Positions 54,493-63,310 of a DNA stretch of 64,000 bases are shown here, piece by piece. Source of the DNA: WHSW01 sp963705955 (GTDB lineage Bacteria; Actinomycetota; Thermoleophilia; Solirubrobacterales; 70-9). The stretch is taken from assembly GCA_963705955.1 (NCBI GenBank), contig CAVPLH010000006.1:1116001-1180000 (forward strand). The letters run 5' to 3'. How positions within the stretch are numbered: the stretch's first letter is position 1; the number at the start of each line of letters is the position of its first letter. The notes under the pieces were generated by a model. It was not told the origin of the DNA and searched no databases. It saw only the letters and a list, made by a program, of their open reading frames with translations. A program made the position numbers and the translations under genes.

Positions 54493-54720
54493 CCTCAGAC
54501 CACCGGCGGCAGGCGGTTACGGGCGGGCGACCCCAGCGGCCGCCCACCCGTACCCGGTGAGAGAGGCGGAGTCGGCCACCGCGGCGCAGCAACAGTCACG
54601 GCGCGGCGACGGCCTTCCCCCGGTTCGTACCGGGACGACACCGACCGCCGCGCCGAGATGCGGCGCGGATCGGCCGGCAATCGGCCCCGTGCACGTTGGG
54701 TGCCCGGACAGCGCAGATCC
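54493..54720. other. 228-bp non-coding gap
   Basis: Between the YdcZ start and the metallolyase stop. I see no convincing ORF, tRNA or strong hairpin; it should contain the YdcZ promoter and the terminator of the catabolic run. Confidence 0.5.
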
Positions 54721-55986
54721 TCAGCGGCCCACGAGGGCCGCTCGATCGCGTGTCTGACGGGACAGCACCTGCGAAGCGAGTCGCGCCACCTCCTCGAGCG
54801 GGAGCAGCGCCTTCGTCTCCATCGCTCGCTGCTTGATCGCCGCGACCAGCTCGCGCATCTGCTCCTCCTCGGCCTCGATCCCGATTGCCTCGAGCGCCGC
54901 GGTCACCGACGGTAGGCCGCTGCCCTTGCCGTAGACGACGCGCGCCGCCGGCTGACCGACCTCGTCCCAGTGATATGGAAAGAGCTCGGTGGGGAACTCG
55001 TCGATGCACTGGTTGAACCAGCCGACGATGATCCCGGACTCGACTTCGAAGAGGCGGTCGCCGACCACGGGTCGGTTCGAGGGGATGGTGTGACCCGCGC
55101 GCTCGCGAACCAGCCGCGACAGCGGGTAGAACTGCTTCGTGTCGAGTCCGTGGCCGGCGCCGTAAAGCATCGTCAGCGCCAGCGCGAGCTCCTCCATCGG
55201 CGTGTTGCCGGCCCGCTCCCCGATCCCGGTGACGGTCGTGTGGACGACGTCGACCCCCGTCGCGGTGGCGGCGATCGAGTTCGCGACGGCCATCCCGAAG
55301 TCGTCGTGGAAATGAGCCTCCAGGGGCACGTCGGGAAGCCGTTCGCGGACCTTGGCGACCCAGGTCGGGATCGCCTGCGGGGTCACGCCGCCGAACGTGT
55401 CGACCAGGGCGAGCGCATCCATGTGCCCCTCGGTCGCGACCCGCGCGACCAGGTCGAGGTACCAATCGAGCTCCGCGCGCGAGGAGTCGATCGTGAAGAA
55501 CACCGTGTAGAGGCCCGCCTCCTTGGCCGCGAGAGTTGCCTCGATCGAGAGGTCGATCGCGCGCTCGAGCGGCCAGCCGTAGGCGCGCTGGATGATGTGC
55601 CCCGACGACGGTATCTCGATCACGACCCCGTCGACGCCGCACTCCTCGGCCTTGGCGATGTCATCGACCATGCACCGGGCGAAGGCGAAAATCTCGGCGT
55701 CGAGGCCCTCCTCGACGATCGACTTGACCGCGGCCTCGTCCTGGGGCGAGGCGATCGGCATCCCCGCCTCGATCCGGTCGACGCCGGCGGCGGCCAGGCC
55801 GCGCGCGATCGCGAGCTTGTCGGCGGGCGCGAACGCGATCCCGGCCTGCTGCTCGCCATCGCGCAACGACACGTCGTGGAATTTGACGCGGCTCGGGAAG
55901 TCGAGTCCCTCACGGACCGAGTCGAGGTGGTTCCAGGGGCTCGTGAAGTAGCGACCCTCCGCCTCCCAGGGTGTCTCCGAACTCAT
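54721..55986 (-). CDS. DRE-TIM metallolyase (isopropylmalate synthase/HMG-CoA lyase family)
   Basis: A 421-residue TIM-barrel enzyme. HDVSLRDGEQQAG carries the metal-binding Asp and catalytic Arg; EIPSSGHIIQ, HFHDDFGMAVANS (His-x-His metal ligands) and TVTGIGERAGNTPMEEL match the DRE-TIM class, which makes or breaks C-C bonds next to an acyl group (homocitrate, isopropylmalate, citramalate synthases; HMG-CoA lyase). No LeuA-type regulatory domain; the C-terminal helices are short. The ribosome site AGGAGG is 6 nt before ATG 55986. Located at the edge of the catabolic block with a shared operator-like motif upstream, so probably a ring-fission or branched-acid lyase. Confidence 0.85.
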   Translation of the reverse strand: MSSETPWEAEGRYFTSPWNHLDSVREGLDFPSRVKFHDVSLRDGEQQAGIAFAPADKLAIARGLAAAGVDRIEAGMPIASPQDEAAVKSIVEEGLDAEIFAFARCMVDDIAKAEECGVDGVVIEIPSSGHIIQRAYGWPLERAIDLSIEATLAAKEAGLYTVFFTIDSSRAELDWYLDLVARVATEGHMDALALVDTFGGVTPQAIPTWVAKVRERLPDVPLEAHFHDDFGMAVANSIAATATGVDVVHTTVTGIGERAGNTPMEELALALTMLYGAGHGLDTKQFYPLSRLVRERAGHTIPSNRPVVGDRLFEVESGIIVGWFNQCIDEFPTELFPYHWDEVGQPAARVVYGKGSGLPSVTAALEAIGIEAEEEQMRELVAAIKQRAMETKALLPLEEVARLASQVLSRQTRDRAALVGR

Positions 55987-56028
55987 TCCGACCTCCTCGT
56001 CGAGGGCACCAGCGCTGTTATTAAAGCC

Positions 56029-56042
56029 ACTAACGGCAATGC
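56029..56042. promoter_or_regulatory. Operator-like motif upstream of the metallolyase gene
   Basis: ACTAACGGCAATGC lies in the AT-rich 127-bp gap upstream of the metallolyase. Similar elements occur at 58415-58425 and 58531-58544. Confidence 0.4.
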
Positions 56043-56113
56043 AGCTTGACTTCGGGCGATCTTAAAGTGTCGCTCTTCGCCCGTCAACCGTCGGCCCGCC
56101 GCCGGCCGGGGAC

Positions 56114-57394
56114 CTATGCGGCGGAGCGCGCGGTGGGTCGAAAGCTCGACCGGCCCGCGACGATGATCCAGATCGCGACGAGGTAGACGACGGTCAGCAC
56201 TGCGAACGCGGGCCCGTAGCCGTCTGTGCCGTCCACCAGCCGGCCGAACAGCGGCGGCATCACCGTGAACCCGACCCCGAACCAGAGGACGAGGAGGCCC
56301 GAGGCGCGTCCCGTGTTCCAGTCTTCGGCCTCGGCCATCACGGCCATCATCGCCACCGAGCCGAAGGCGAGGCCGCTCGCGCCCCAGAGCGCCGCGCCGG
56401 CCCAGACGGCGGTGGATCCGAGATCGGCGGCCAGCATCAGCACGGCCGTCGACGAGGCGGCGAGGGCAGCGAGGACCGCGAGCGAGGCTGGAAAGCCGAA
56501 GCGCGTCTCGCTCCAGCGGCTCCAGAGGATGCGGAAGATCCCGCCGACCGCGCCGGCGACGACCATCACCCCGGCGGCCGCGGCGACGCTCAGCGAGGCG
56601 ACCTCGTGCGCGTAGAGCGGTAGATAGCCGGTAACCGCACCCGCGCCGGCGCCCATCAGCAGGCAAAACGCGTTCAGCCAGTGGATCGAGCCCCGCAGCC
56701 GGGGATCCTCGGAGTCCCGCCTGGCGACGCCTCCGGACCGGGACCCCGCGACGAGGAAGCGGGCGGCGATCAGCGTCGCCGCGGTCAGGCCGCTGAGCAC
56801 GGCCAGCGCGACCCGCCAGTCCCAAAGCGCGGCGAGCGCGGGCAGCGCACTCGCGACGACGACGATCGCCAACGCCTCACCCGACTGCTTGATGCCGGTC
56901 ACCCAGCCGCGCGCGCCCGGCGCCAACCTGACGCGGATCAGGCGGTTGGTAGCCGGGTTGCACCCGGCACGGCAGACTCCCGCCACCGCAAGCGCGACCG
57001 CCATCGAGGCGTAGTCGAAGGCGGCCGCCATCAACGCCAGCGCCAGCGTCCCGGCCGCCAGGACCGCGAGCAACGCCGTTCGGTCGCCGACCCGGTCCAC
57101 CCTCCCCCCGACCAACGGCGAGAGCAGCGCCGAGACGCCTGCGACGACCCCGACCAGGATCCCGATGTCCGCGCGAGAGATGCCGAGGTCGTCGATCAAC
57201 AGCGGCGCGATCACTCCGACGGCGACCATCGGCATGATCCCAAGCGCCATCACCGCGGCGAGGATGGTGATCACCGCCGCTCGCCGCGCTCCCCGGCCGA
57301 GACCGTCGACCGCGGGCGGTGACGGCGCGATCACCGCCCGCGAGACCGGCGCCACGCGGCGTCGCTCAGCGGCCGTCGCCGGCTTCCGTGCCAA
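56114..57394 (-). CDS. MFS transporter
   Basis: A 426-residue protein with 12 helices: GVIAPLLIDDLGISRADIGI, VGGRVDRVGDRTALLAV (motif A loop), NRLIRVRLAPGARGWVTGIK and GKQSG-like GEALAI. Organic-acid or aromatic-acid uptake is plausible from context. TTG 57394 overlaps the amidohydrolase gene by 29 bp; GTG 57355 would avoid that. Follows the amidohydrolase on the same strand. Confidence 0.88.
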   Translation of the reverse strand: MARKPATAAERRRVAPVSRAVIAPSPPAVDGLGRGARRAAVITILAAVMALGIMPMVAVGVIAPLLIDDLGISRADIGILVGVVAGVSALLSPLVGGRVDRVGDRTALLAVLAAGTLALALMAAAFDYASMAVALAVAGVCRAGCNPATNRLIRVRLAPGARGWVTGIKQSGEALAIVVVASALPALAALWDWRVALAVLSGLTAATLIAARFLVAGSRSGGVARRDSEDPRLRGSIHWLNAFCLLMGAGAGAVTGYLPLYAHEVASLSVAAAAGVMVVAGAVGGIFRILWSRWSETRFGFPASLAVLAALAASSTAVLMLAADLGSTAVWAGAALWGASGLAFGSVAMMAVMAEAEDWNTGRASGLLVLWFGVGFTVMPPLFGRLVDGTDGYGPAFAVLTVVYLVAIWIIVAGRSSFRPTARSAA

Positions 57395-58394
57395 CGCCCA
57401 CCCGCGACTCCCATCCGTAGAGCGCCGCGGGATTGCGCTCCGCGATCGCGACGGCGGTCCGCTCGTCGGTGGCCGCCAGCAAGGTCCCGATCGGGTCCTC
57501 GAGCGCCATGTCGAACGGAAGGTCGGTGCCCATCACGACCCGCTCCGGCCCGACCCGCTCGATCAGGAAGCGCAGGGCAGCGGCATCGTGCGTGATCGGG
57601 TCGAAATTGAGCTGGTCCAGGTGCGCCCACGGATCCGCCGGCGCGCCGGCGAGCTCGGCGCGAACGGTCCGCGCGTGGCGGAGCCTGCCGGCTTGATACG
57701 GGAAGTAACCCCCGCCATGGAGGAGAACGAGGCGCAGGTCCGGATGGCGTTCGAGCGTTCCGGCGCAGAGCAGGCGCTCGATCGTGATCGTCGTGTCGAA
57801 CAGGTACCCGAGCACGTTCTCGAGGTAGTACGGAGCGAGCGCCGGGTTCACCCCCTCGGTGTAGGCCGGATGCAGGGTGACCGGCTGACCGAGCCGCTCC
57901 GCCGCGTCCCAGAAGGGCTCGAACTCTGCCTGGTCGAGGCGACGACCCGCCGCCGAGGTGCCGATCTCGACGCCGACGCAGCCATCGCCCAGCTGCTCCT
58001 CGAGCATCGCGCACGCCCGCTCGGGGGACTGCATGGGAACCGTGGCGAGCCACCGCAGGCGGTCCGGAGCCGCCGCGCAGAGCTCCGCCAGCCCCCGGTT
58101 GACGGCGCGCGCCATCGCCTCGCCGGCCTCGGCCTCGACGTGGTAGTAGAAGAGGGGCGGGGCAACCGAGACGACCGCGGCATCGAGACCGCGCGCCTCG
58201 AGCTCGGCGAGCTTCGCGTCGGTCTCGACGAAGGCGTCGGCGACCTCGAAGTCGACGTGCATGCCCCCGCTCCAGCGCCTCCCCTCGAGGGTCACGCCGT
58301 AGAGCGGTTGACGCGCCAGCAGATCGAGCGCGGGTTGGGGAATCGCATGGTTGTGAACGTCGATCTTCAAACCAAGGCCCCCGACCGATCCCAC
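57366..58394 (-). CDS. Amidohydrolase family 2 (ACMSD-like)
   Basis: A 342-residue TIM-barrel protein. Metal ligands: IDVHNHAIP (HxH), TLHPAYTEG (His), LLHGGGYFPYQAGR (His-Gly) and MGTDLPFD (Asp). The family includes ACMSD, 5-carboxyvanillate decarboxylase, gamma-resorcylate decarboxylase and 4-oxalomesaconate hydratase, i.e. non-oxidative decarboxylation or hydration in aromatic breakdown. GTG 58394 is used. Divergent from the XRE-cupin regulator; an operator-like motif sits 21 bp upstream. Confidence 0.9.
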   Translation of the reverse strand: MGSVGGLGLKIDVHNHAIPQPALDLLARQPLYGVTLEGRRWSGGMHVDFEVADAFVETDAKLAELEARGLDAAVVSVAPPLFYYHVEAEAGEAMARAVNRGLAELCAAAPDRLRWLATVPMQSPERACAMLEEQLGDGCVGVEIGTSAAGRRLDQAEFEPFWDAAERLGQPVTLHPAYTEGVNPALAPYYLENVLGYLFDTTITIERLLCAGTLERHPDLRLVLLHGGGYFPYQAGRLRHARTVRAELAGAPADPWAHLDQLNFDPITHDAAALRFLIERVGPERVVMGTDLPFDMALEDPIGTLLAATDERTAVAIAERNPAALYGWESRVGVGTEAGDGR

Positions 58395-58414
58395 GCCGAG
58401 CGTGGGGAAAAACG

Positions 58415-58425
58415 TTTAGCAATGC
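58415..58425. promoter_or_regulatory. Operator-like motif upstream of the amidohydrolase gene
   Basis: TTTAGCAATGC, extended to palindromic TAGCA-A-TGCTA (58417-58427), shares GCAATGC with the 56029-56042 site. Confidence 0.4.
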
Positions 58426-58530
58426 TATCGAATGGTCGGAATCAATCAGTGTCGCGGAAAGGATCGGGCCCGGAGGTCAGCGCCCAAGCCGGATGGATCC
58501 ATCGTCAGGTCCCACCGATCGGGTAGCTTT

Positions 58531-58555
58531 ACTAACGCATGATGTGTTTCGTTAG
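58531..58555. promoter_or_regulatory. Operator-like motif upstream of the regulator gene
   Basis: ACTAACGCATGATG followed by CGTTAG; CTAACG (58532-58537) and CGTTAG (58550-58555) form an inverted repeat with 12 nt between. Probable autoregulatory site. Confidence 0.42.
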
Positions 58556-58641
58556 CCTCCTTGCGCACTCGCCCGACGAGGACCACCGGCTACGTTGTGG
58601 TCGAGCGCGGCTCCCCGGCGGAGGCCGAGCCCCGCGGCGCC

Positions 58642-59352
58642 ATGCCTGAAGCCGGCACCCAGACATCCTCCGAGCGCAAGCGCCGGCGACAGTCGGCGAC
58701 CGACCGCGTCGGCGGGCGCGTCGCCGCGTACCGCAAGGAGCGCGACCTCAAGGTCTCCCAGCTGGCCCGCGCCGTCGGCGTCTCACCGAGCCTGATCAGC
58801 CAGATCGAGCGCAGTCAGTCGCAACCCTCCGTCTCGACGCTGTTCGCCCTCGCGGAGGCTCTCGACGTTCCCGTCGACGCCTTCTTCGCGAAGGACGACG
58901 CGATCGTCCCGCGGGCCGACGGCGAGCCCGTCCGGGACGCCGACGGACCGGCTACGGGCGACGAGGAACCCGGCCCGGAGGCCCGGTACGTGGTGCGGCG
59001 GAGCATGCGCGATGCGATCGACATCGAGGGCGGAGTTCGGTGGGAGCGGCTGACACCGCAGACCCTCCCCCAGATCGACTTCCTCGAGCTCGTCTACGAG
59101 CCCGGCGCCCAGTCGCACTCGGAGCTCTACCGCCACCCCGGCGCCGAGATGGTGCTGGTCCTGACCGGGCGGCTCGACATCTTCGTCGGCTTCGAGCGGT
59201 ACTCGCTGGAACCCGGCGACAGCATCCACTTCCCCTCGACGTTCCCGCATCGGTACATCAACCCGTCCGACGAGGTCGCCCGGGCGGTGACGGTGATCGT
59301 GCACGACGGCGAACGCACGTCGCACCGGGACAGCCCGCAGCGGCGCCCCTGA
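58642..59352 (+). CDS. XRE-family regulator with cupin sensor
   Basis: About 236 residues from ATG 58642 (TTG 58561 is an alternative): an HTH of the XRE type (VSQLARAVGVSPSLISQIER, then SVSTLFALAEALDVPVDAFF) and a C-terminal cupin barrel (HSELYRHPGAEMVLVLTGRL, LEPGDSIHFPSTFPHRYIN). XRE-cupin proteins (SutR/PuuR-type) sense small metabolites and usually repress adjacent catabolic genes. It is between divergent catabolic genes and is the likely controller of the block. Confidence 0.9.
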   Translation: MPEAGTQTSSERKRRRQSATDRVGGRVAAYRKERDLKVSQLARAVGVSPSLISQIERSQSQPSVSTLFALAEALDVPVDAFFAKDDAIVPRADGEPVRDADGPATGDEEPGPEARYVVRRSMRDAIDIEGGVRWERLTPQTLPQIDFLELVYEPGAQSHSELYRHPGAEMVLVLTGRLDIFVGFERYSLEPGDSIHFPSTFPHRYINPSDEVARAVTVIVHDGERTSHRDSPQRRP

Positions 59353-59429
59353 GCGCGGCCTTGCCCGCGATCCAGGCCGGACCCCCGTCTGACCGCCGTT
59401 CACGGCGCGCCGGCGGCCCGTCCTTGAGC

Positions 59430-60517
59430 ATGCTGGGGATGGCGGTCCGCGACTACGCGGATCCACTGGAGCCGATCGAGCTTCCCGAGCCGGTGTTGCG
59501 TCCGGGGCACGCGCTGCTCGAGATCCTGACCTGCGGGGTCTGCTTCACCGACCTGAAGACGGCGCGCGGCCGGATGCCGTTCAGCGACCGGCTCGCTCTC
59601 CCCCACATCCCCGGCCACGAGATCTGCGCTCGGGTGGTCCGCAGCGACCCGCCGGCGCTCGACCCGGGCACCGTCGTGGTCGTCTACCACCTGTGGCCGT
59701 GCCGCCGGTGCGGTCGATGCCGCGCCGGGCTCGAGCAGCTCTGCCAGAACCCGCAGGGCTGGACGGGGTTCACGACGCCGGGGGCTTCCAGCGCCGGATC
59801 GTCGCGCCGCTCGACCGTCTGGTCGTCGTGCCCGACGAGATCGACCCGGTTCACGCGGCACCGCTGACCTGCGCGCTCGGGACCGCCTACCGGGCGGTGA
59901 CGACGCGCGGCGGCATCGCGCCCGGGGCCGTCGCGGTCGTGATCGGGCTCGGAGGCGTCGGCATCCATGCCCTGCAGACAGCCGCGGCGCTCGGGGCGCG
60001 CGCGATCGGCATCGACGTCTCCGAGCGAGCACTCGCGGTCGCCTCCGAGCTTGGGCTGACCGCGGTCGCCGCCGATCGTGGCGAGGCCGAGGCGCGAGTG
60101 CAAAGCCTCGCCGACGGCGACCGAGCGGACGTCGTCATCGACACGGTCGGCAGCGAGGCCACCCTCCGGCGTGCCTTCGACCTGACCCGTCCCGGCGGAC
60201 GGATCGTCGGGGTCGGCTACTCGATCGGTTCCGAGATCTCACTCCCGACGGCGCGGTTCGTGCTCGAGGAGGTGGAGCTGGTCGGCTCGCGTTACGTGGC
60301 GATGGACGAGCTCGAGCGAGCGGTGCGCCTCGTCGCCGACGGGCGAGTCGAGACCGTCGTCGACAGGGTGCTGCCACTCGAGTCGGCGAATCAGGCGCTC
60401 GAGGCGCTCGAGCGCGGCGACGTGGTCGGCCGGGTGGTCCTCGATGTCGCCGGCGCCGCCGGCGCTAGCCGAGGCGATCCGACCGCAGGCCGACCTCGCC
60501 GTAGATCTCGGCGTTGA
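59430..60517 (+). CDS. Zinc-dependent alcohol dehydrogenase (frameshifted)
   Basis: About 362 residues: catalytic zinc Cys in EILTCGVCFTDLKTARG, GHEICARVV (His-Glu), structural zinc as CRRCGRCRAGLEQLC, NAD site VVIGLGGVGIHALQTAAALG. A one-base deletion in the GGGG run near 59766-59769 breaks the frame after NPQGWTG; repaired, it goes on VHDAGGFQRRIVAPLD. It oxidises an alcohol or reduces an aldehyde. ATG 59430 or 59439 start. The 3' end overlaps the dehydrogenase gene on the other strand. Confidence 0.88.
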
Positions 60518-61490
60518 CGACGTTCGGTGGCCGCTCGCCGGAGATCATCGCGCGCAGGTTGTCGACCACGGCAAGCGCCATCGCGTCGCGGGCCTCATGC
60601 GTCGCGCTGCCGATGTGCGGCGTCAGGATCACGTTGTCGAACTCGAACAGCGCCGGGCTCGGAGCCGGCTCGCTGATCGGCGGCTCGTTCCAGTAGACGT
60701 CCAGCCCCGCCCCCGCGATCCGACCGCCCCGCAGCGCGTCGATCAGCGCCGGCTCGTCGACGATCCGGCCGCGTGCGGTATTGACGAAGAAGGCCGACGG
60801 CTTCATCAGCTCGAACTCGCGCGCGCCGATCAGCTTGTGGGTCGACGGGTTGTAGGTCGCCATCACGACGACGAAGTCGGCGCCTCGCAGGAGCTCGTCG
60901 CGTTCCTCGATCCAGGTCATGCCGAGCTCGCGCTCCTGCTCCTCGGCGAGCCGGTTGCGCTTCGTGTACGTGATCTCCATCTCGAAGGCGCGCAGGCGCT
61001 TGACGATCTCGGTGCCGATCGCGCCGACCCCGACCATGCCGACCACCTTGCCGGCGAGCTCGTGGGTGAGGAAGGTCGTCGACTGCTCCTGGTGGAAGCT
61101 CCCGTTGCGGACGAAGCGGTCGGCCTCGATCAGCCGCCAGGCCAGGGCGACGATGATCGCGACCGTGAGATCGCAGGTCGTCCTGGTGATCACGTGCGGC
61201 ACCACCGTGACCGGGATCTCGCGTGCCGTCGCCGCCTCGACGTCGACCACGTTCGGAAACAGGGCCATCGTCGCGATCCCCTTCAGCCGCGGCGCGGCGT
61301 CGATCACCTGCTCATCGATCGGCGTATCGCCGAGCATCCAGATGTAGTCGCAGTCGCGGACGCCGTCGAGGAGCGCGGCCCTGTCGATCATCCGCTCGGA
61401 CTCGTGCACGACGACGTCGGCGATCTCCGCCAGGGCGCGGCGGCCGACGTCCATGATCGGTTGGACCACGAAAACCTTGGGCCTCTCCAC
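60465..61490 (-). CDS. D-isomer-specific 2-hydroxyacid dehydrogenase
   Basis: A 341-residue protein from GTG 61490: NAD-binding VVGMVGVGAIGTEIVKRLRA, catalytic Arg in VNTARGRIVDEPAL, Glu in the DVYWNEPP block and His in LTPHIGSATHEARDAM. It interconverts 2-keto and D-2-hydroxyacids (glyoxylate/hydroxypyruvate reductase-like). It follows the second amidohydrolase by 11 bp. Confidence 0.92.
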   Translation of the reverse strand: MERPKVFVVQPIMDVGRRALAEIADVVVHESERMIDRAALLDGVRDCDYIWMLGDTPIDEQVIDAAPRLKGIATMALFPNVVDVEAATAREIPVTVVPHVITRTTCDLTVAIIVALAWRLIEADRFVRNGSFHQEQSTTFLTHELAGKVVGMVGVGAIGTEIVKRLRAFEMEITYTKRNRLAEEQERELGMTWIEERDELLRGADFVVVMATYNPSTHKLIGAREFELMKPSAFFVNTARGRIVDEPALIDALRGGRIAGAGLDVYWNEPPISEPAPSPALFEFDNVILTPHIGSATHEARDAMALAVVDNLRAMISGERPPNVVNAEIYGEVGLRSDRLG

Positions 61491-61501
61491 GTCGTGCCCG
61501 C

Positions 61502-62481
61502 CTACCCGTCGAAGATCGATGCCGCGGTACGCCACAGCAGGTCCGCGCGCTCGGACTCCTCGAGCACCTCGCTCGTCCGCAGTCGCTCGACGGCCCCGTA
61601 GACCTGCATCGGGGCCGGCCAGTCGGTGCCGAAGACGACCCGATCCGAGCCGAGCGCGTCGATCATGAAGCGCAGGTTGCGATCGGTGAAGGTGACCGTG
61701 TCGTAGTAGAACCGATCGCGGTAGGTGCTCGGCCTGGCCTCGAGCGCCCGCCGCGCGAGTCGGGCCACACCTCCCAGCCCTTGTCGATGTCGGTCGACCG
61801 CGTAGGGCACGTATCCGCCCGCGTGGCGCGAGGCAGATCTTCAGCCGCCGGATAGCGGTCCATGACCCCGCCGTAGACGAGCGCCGAGAAGGCGAGCGTG
61901 CGGTCGACGAGGTTGCCGATCGAGTTGAGCAGGAAGTAGTCCTCGGATCCGGTACGTGACCGACGGTCGGCTGGAACTGGTGGACGAGCATGAAGGCGCC
62001 GAGCTCTCGGCCGCGGCCCAGAAGCTCGTCGAAGCGTCGTGGTCGTAGGTCAGGCCGTTGACGTGGTCGTCGATCATGAACCCGACCAGGCCGAGCTCGC
62101 CGATGGAGCGCGCCATCTCGCGACTCGCCCGCTCGATGTCCTGCATCGGCAGCGTCCCGAGGCCCATGAAGCGGTCGGGACGGTCGCGGACCATCTCGGC
62201 GACCTCCTCGTTGCAGTCGCCGGGCGATCGCGGCGGTCGTCTGCGGGCGCCGGACGTACTGGTAGAAGACGTCGGTCGGGGAGACGACCTGGACGTCGAC
62301 CTCGAGTCGCGTCCATCTCCTCGATCCGGCGCTCGGGCAGCCAGCGGTTCTTCGGGTTGTCGAGCTCGCCGTCCGCGCGGTCGATCCCGTGCCAGACGTC
62401 GCCGGCGAGCACCGCCCGCTGGAACCGCTGCGGGCGTCACGTGGGCGTGGACGTCGATGACGCGGACGTCCTCGCCGTCAT
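61502..62481 (-). CDS. Amidohydrolase family 2, second copy (several indels)
   Basis: Fragments in different frames reconstruct one enzyme: RVIDVHAHVTP (HxH), LDNPKNRWLPERRIEEMD, CNEEVAEMVRDRPDRFMGLG, ARSIGELGLVGFMIDDHVNG, YDRHRQGLGG-like and FGTDWPAPMQ (Asp). At least five indels. The start ATG 62481 overlaps the Dabb-protein stop (ATGA). It is a distant paralogue of the 57366-58394 enzyme, so two metal-dependent decarboxylases or hydratases may act in one pathway. Confidence 0.75.
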
Positions 62482-63205
62482 GCCCCCCTCGATGATCGGG
62501 CGGTCACGATCGCATCGATCTCGTGCGACAGGCGGGCCGTCCACTCGTACTTCGTCACCGGGGCGACGGCGCGCATCACCTCCGTGTAGAGCGTCGCCGT
62601 CGAGCAACGCCCGAGCGGCGTCCGATCGTCGGTGACGTGGACGTCGAGGATCCAGTCGTAGTCGGTCTTCATCGGCCCGACGTTCTCGCCGATCGTCACG
62701 CTGCTCGACCCCGGCCGCCGACGCCGAGGCCCCGGGCCCGCTCGCAGGCCGCGCTCCTGCGCCGCGTCGTCGGCGTCGTCCGCCCAGACGAACATCGCCG
62801 AGTGGCGGACGTGGCCCGGCTGCGATCAACGGCATCGCCGTCGTACCACCAGTCGACGCGGGCGGTCAGCTCGCCGCGGCTTGATCGAGGCGTTGTAGTC
62901 GCCGACCTCGTGGTGGACGTCGTCGTCGTTGTAGGCGTCGAGCCCGGCCTGATCGTCGAAGTCGAGATCGAGCGCGACGTCGTAGTTGCTGGGCGGCCCG
63001 TCCTCGGCGGCCGCGCCAGCGCGGCGTCCGGTCCCAGGGCTTGATCTCGCGCAGGGCCGTCGAGCCCCCGAACAGGTCGTGCCGTAGTCGAGGGCGACGA
63101 CGCTGTCGCACTCGAAGCGCATGTACGCGAGGCCCTTCAGCATCGCCAGTCGCTGCTCCGGCGTGATCTCCTCGCGGAACAGAAGAACGCGGTGTGCCTG
63201 AGCAC
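62478..63205 (-). CDS. Tandem Dabb (stress-response A/B-barrel) protein (several indels)
   Basis: GTG 63205, after GAGGAGG, starts VLRHTAFF; corrected reading gives FREEITPEQRLAMLKGLAYM, SNYDVALDLDFDDQAGLDAY, DWWYDGDAV, then a second similar unit RHSAMFVWADDADD, YDWILDVHVTDD and YTEVMRAVAPVTKYEW. This is two Dabb/dimeric alpha-beta barrel units in one chain, about 240 residues. Such domains bind or act on small acids, e.g. olivetolic acid cyclase. Catalytic or carrier role in this block unknown. Confidence 0.65.
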
Positions 63206-63310
63206 GTGCCTGCTACCTCCTCGGTCGGGGTTGGCGTCTGCCTGGCCGACGCGGAGCCGGCCCGGTTGCGGGTTGCCGGGCTTGGCATCGACCCGAAGGT
63301 CGTCGATCCC

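Noticed and set aside
51455..54592. A 1045-codon frame as one giant protein
   Set aside because: The real protein begins at ATG 53974 with a signal peptide; the flanks are shadows, and the true 3' end needs one indel removed.
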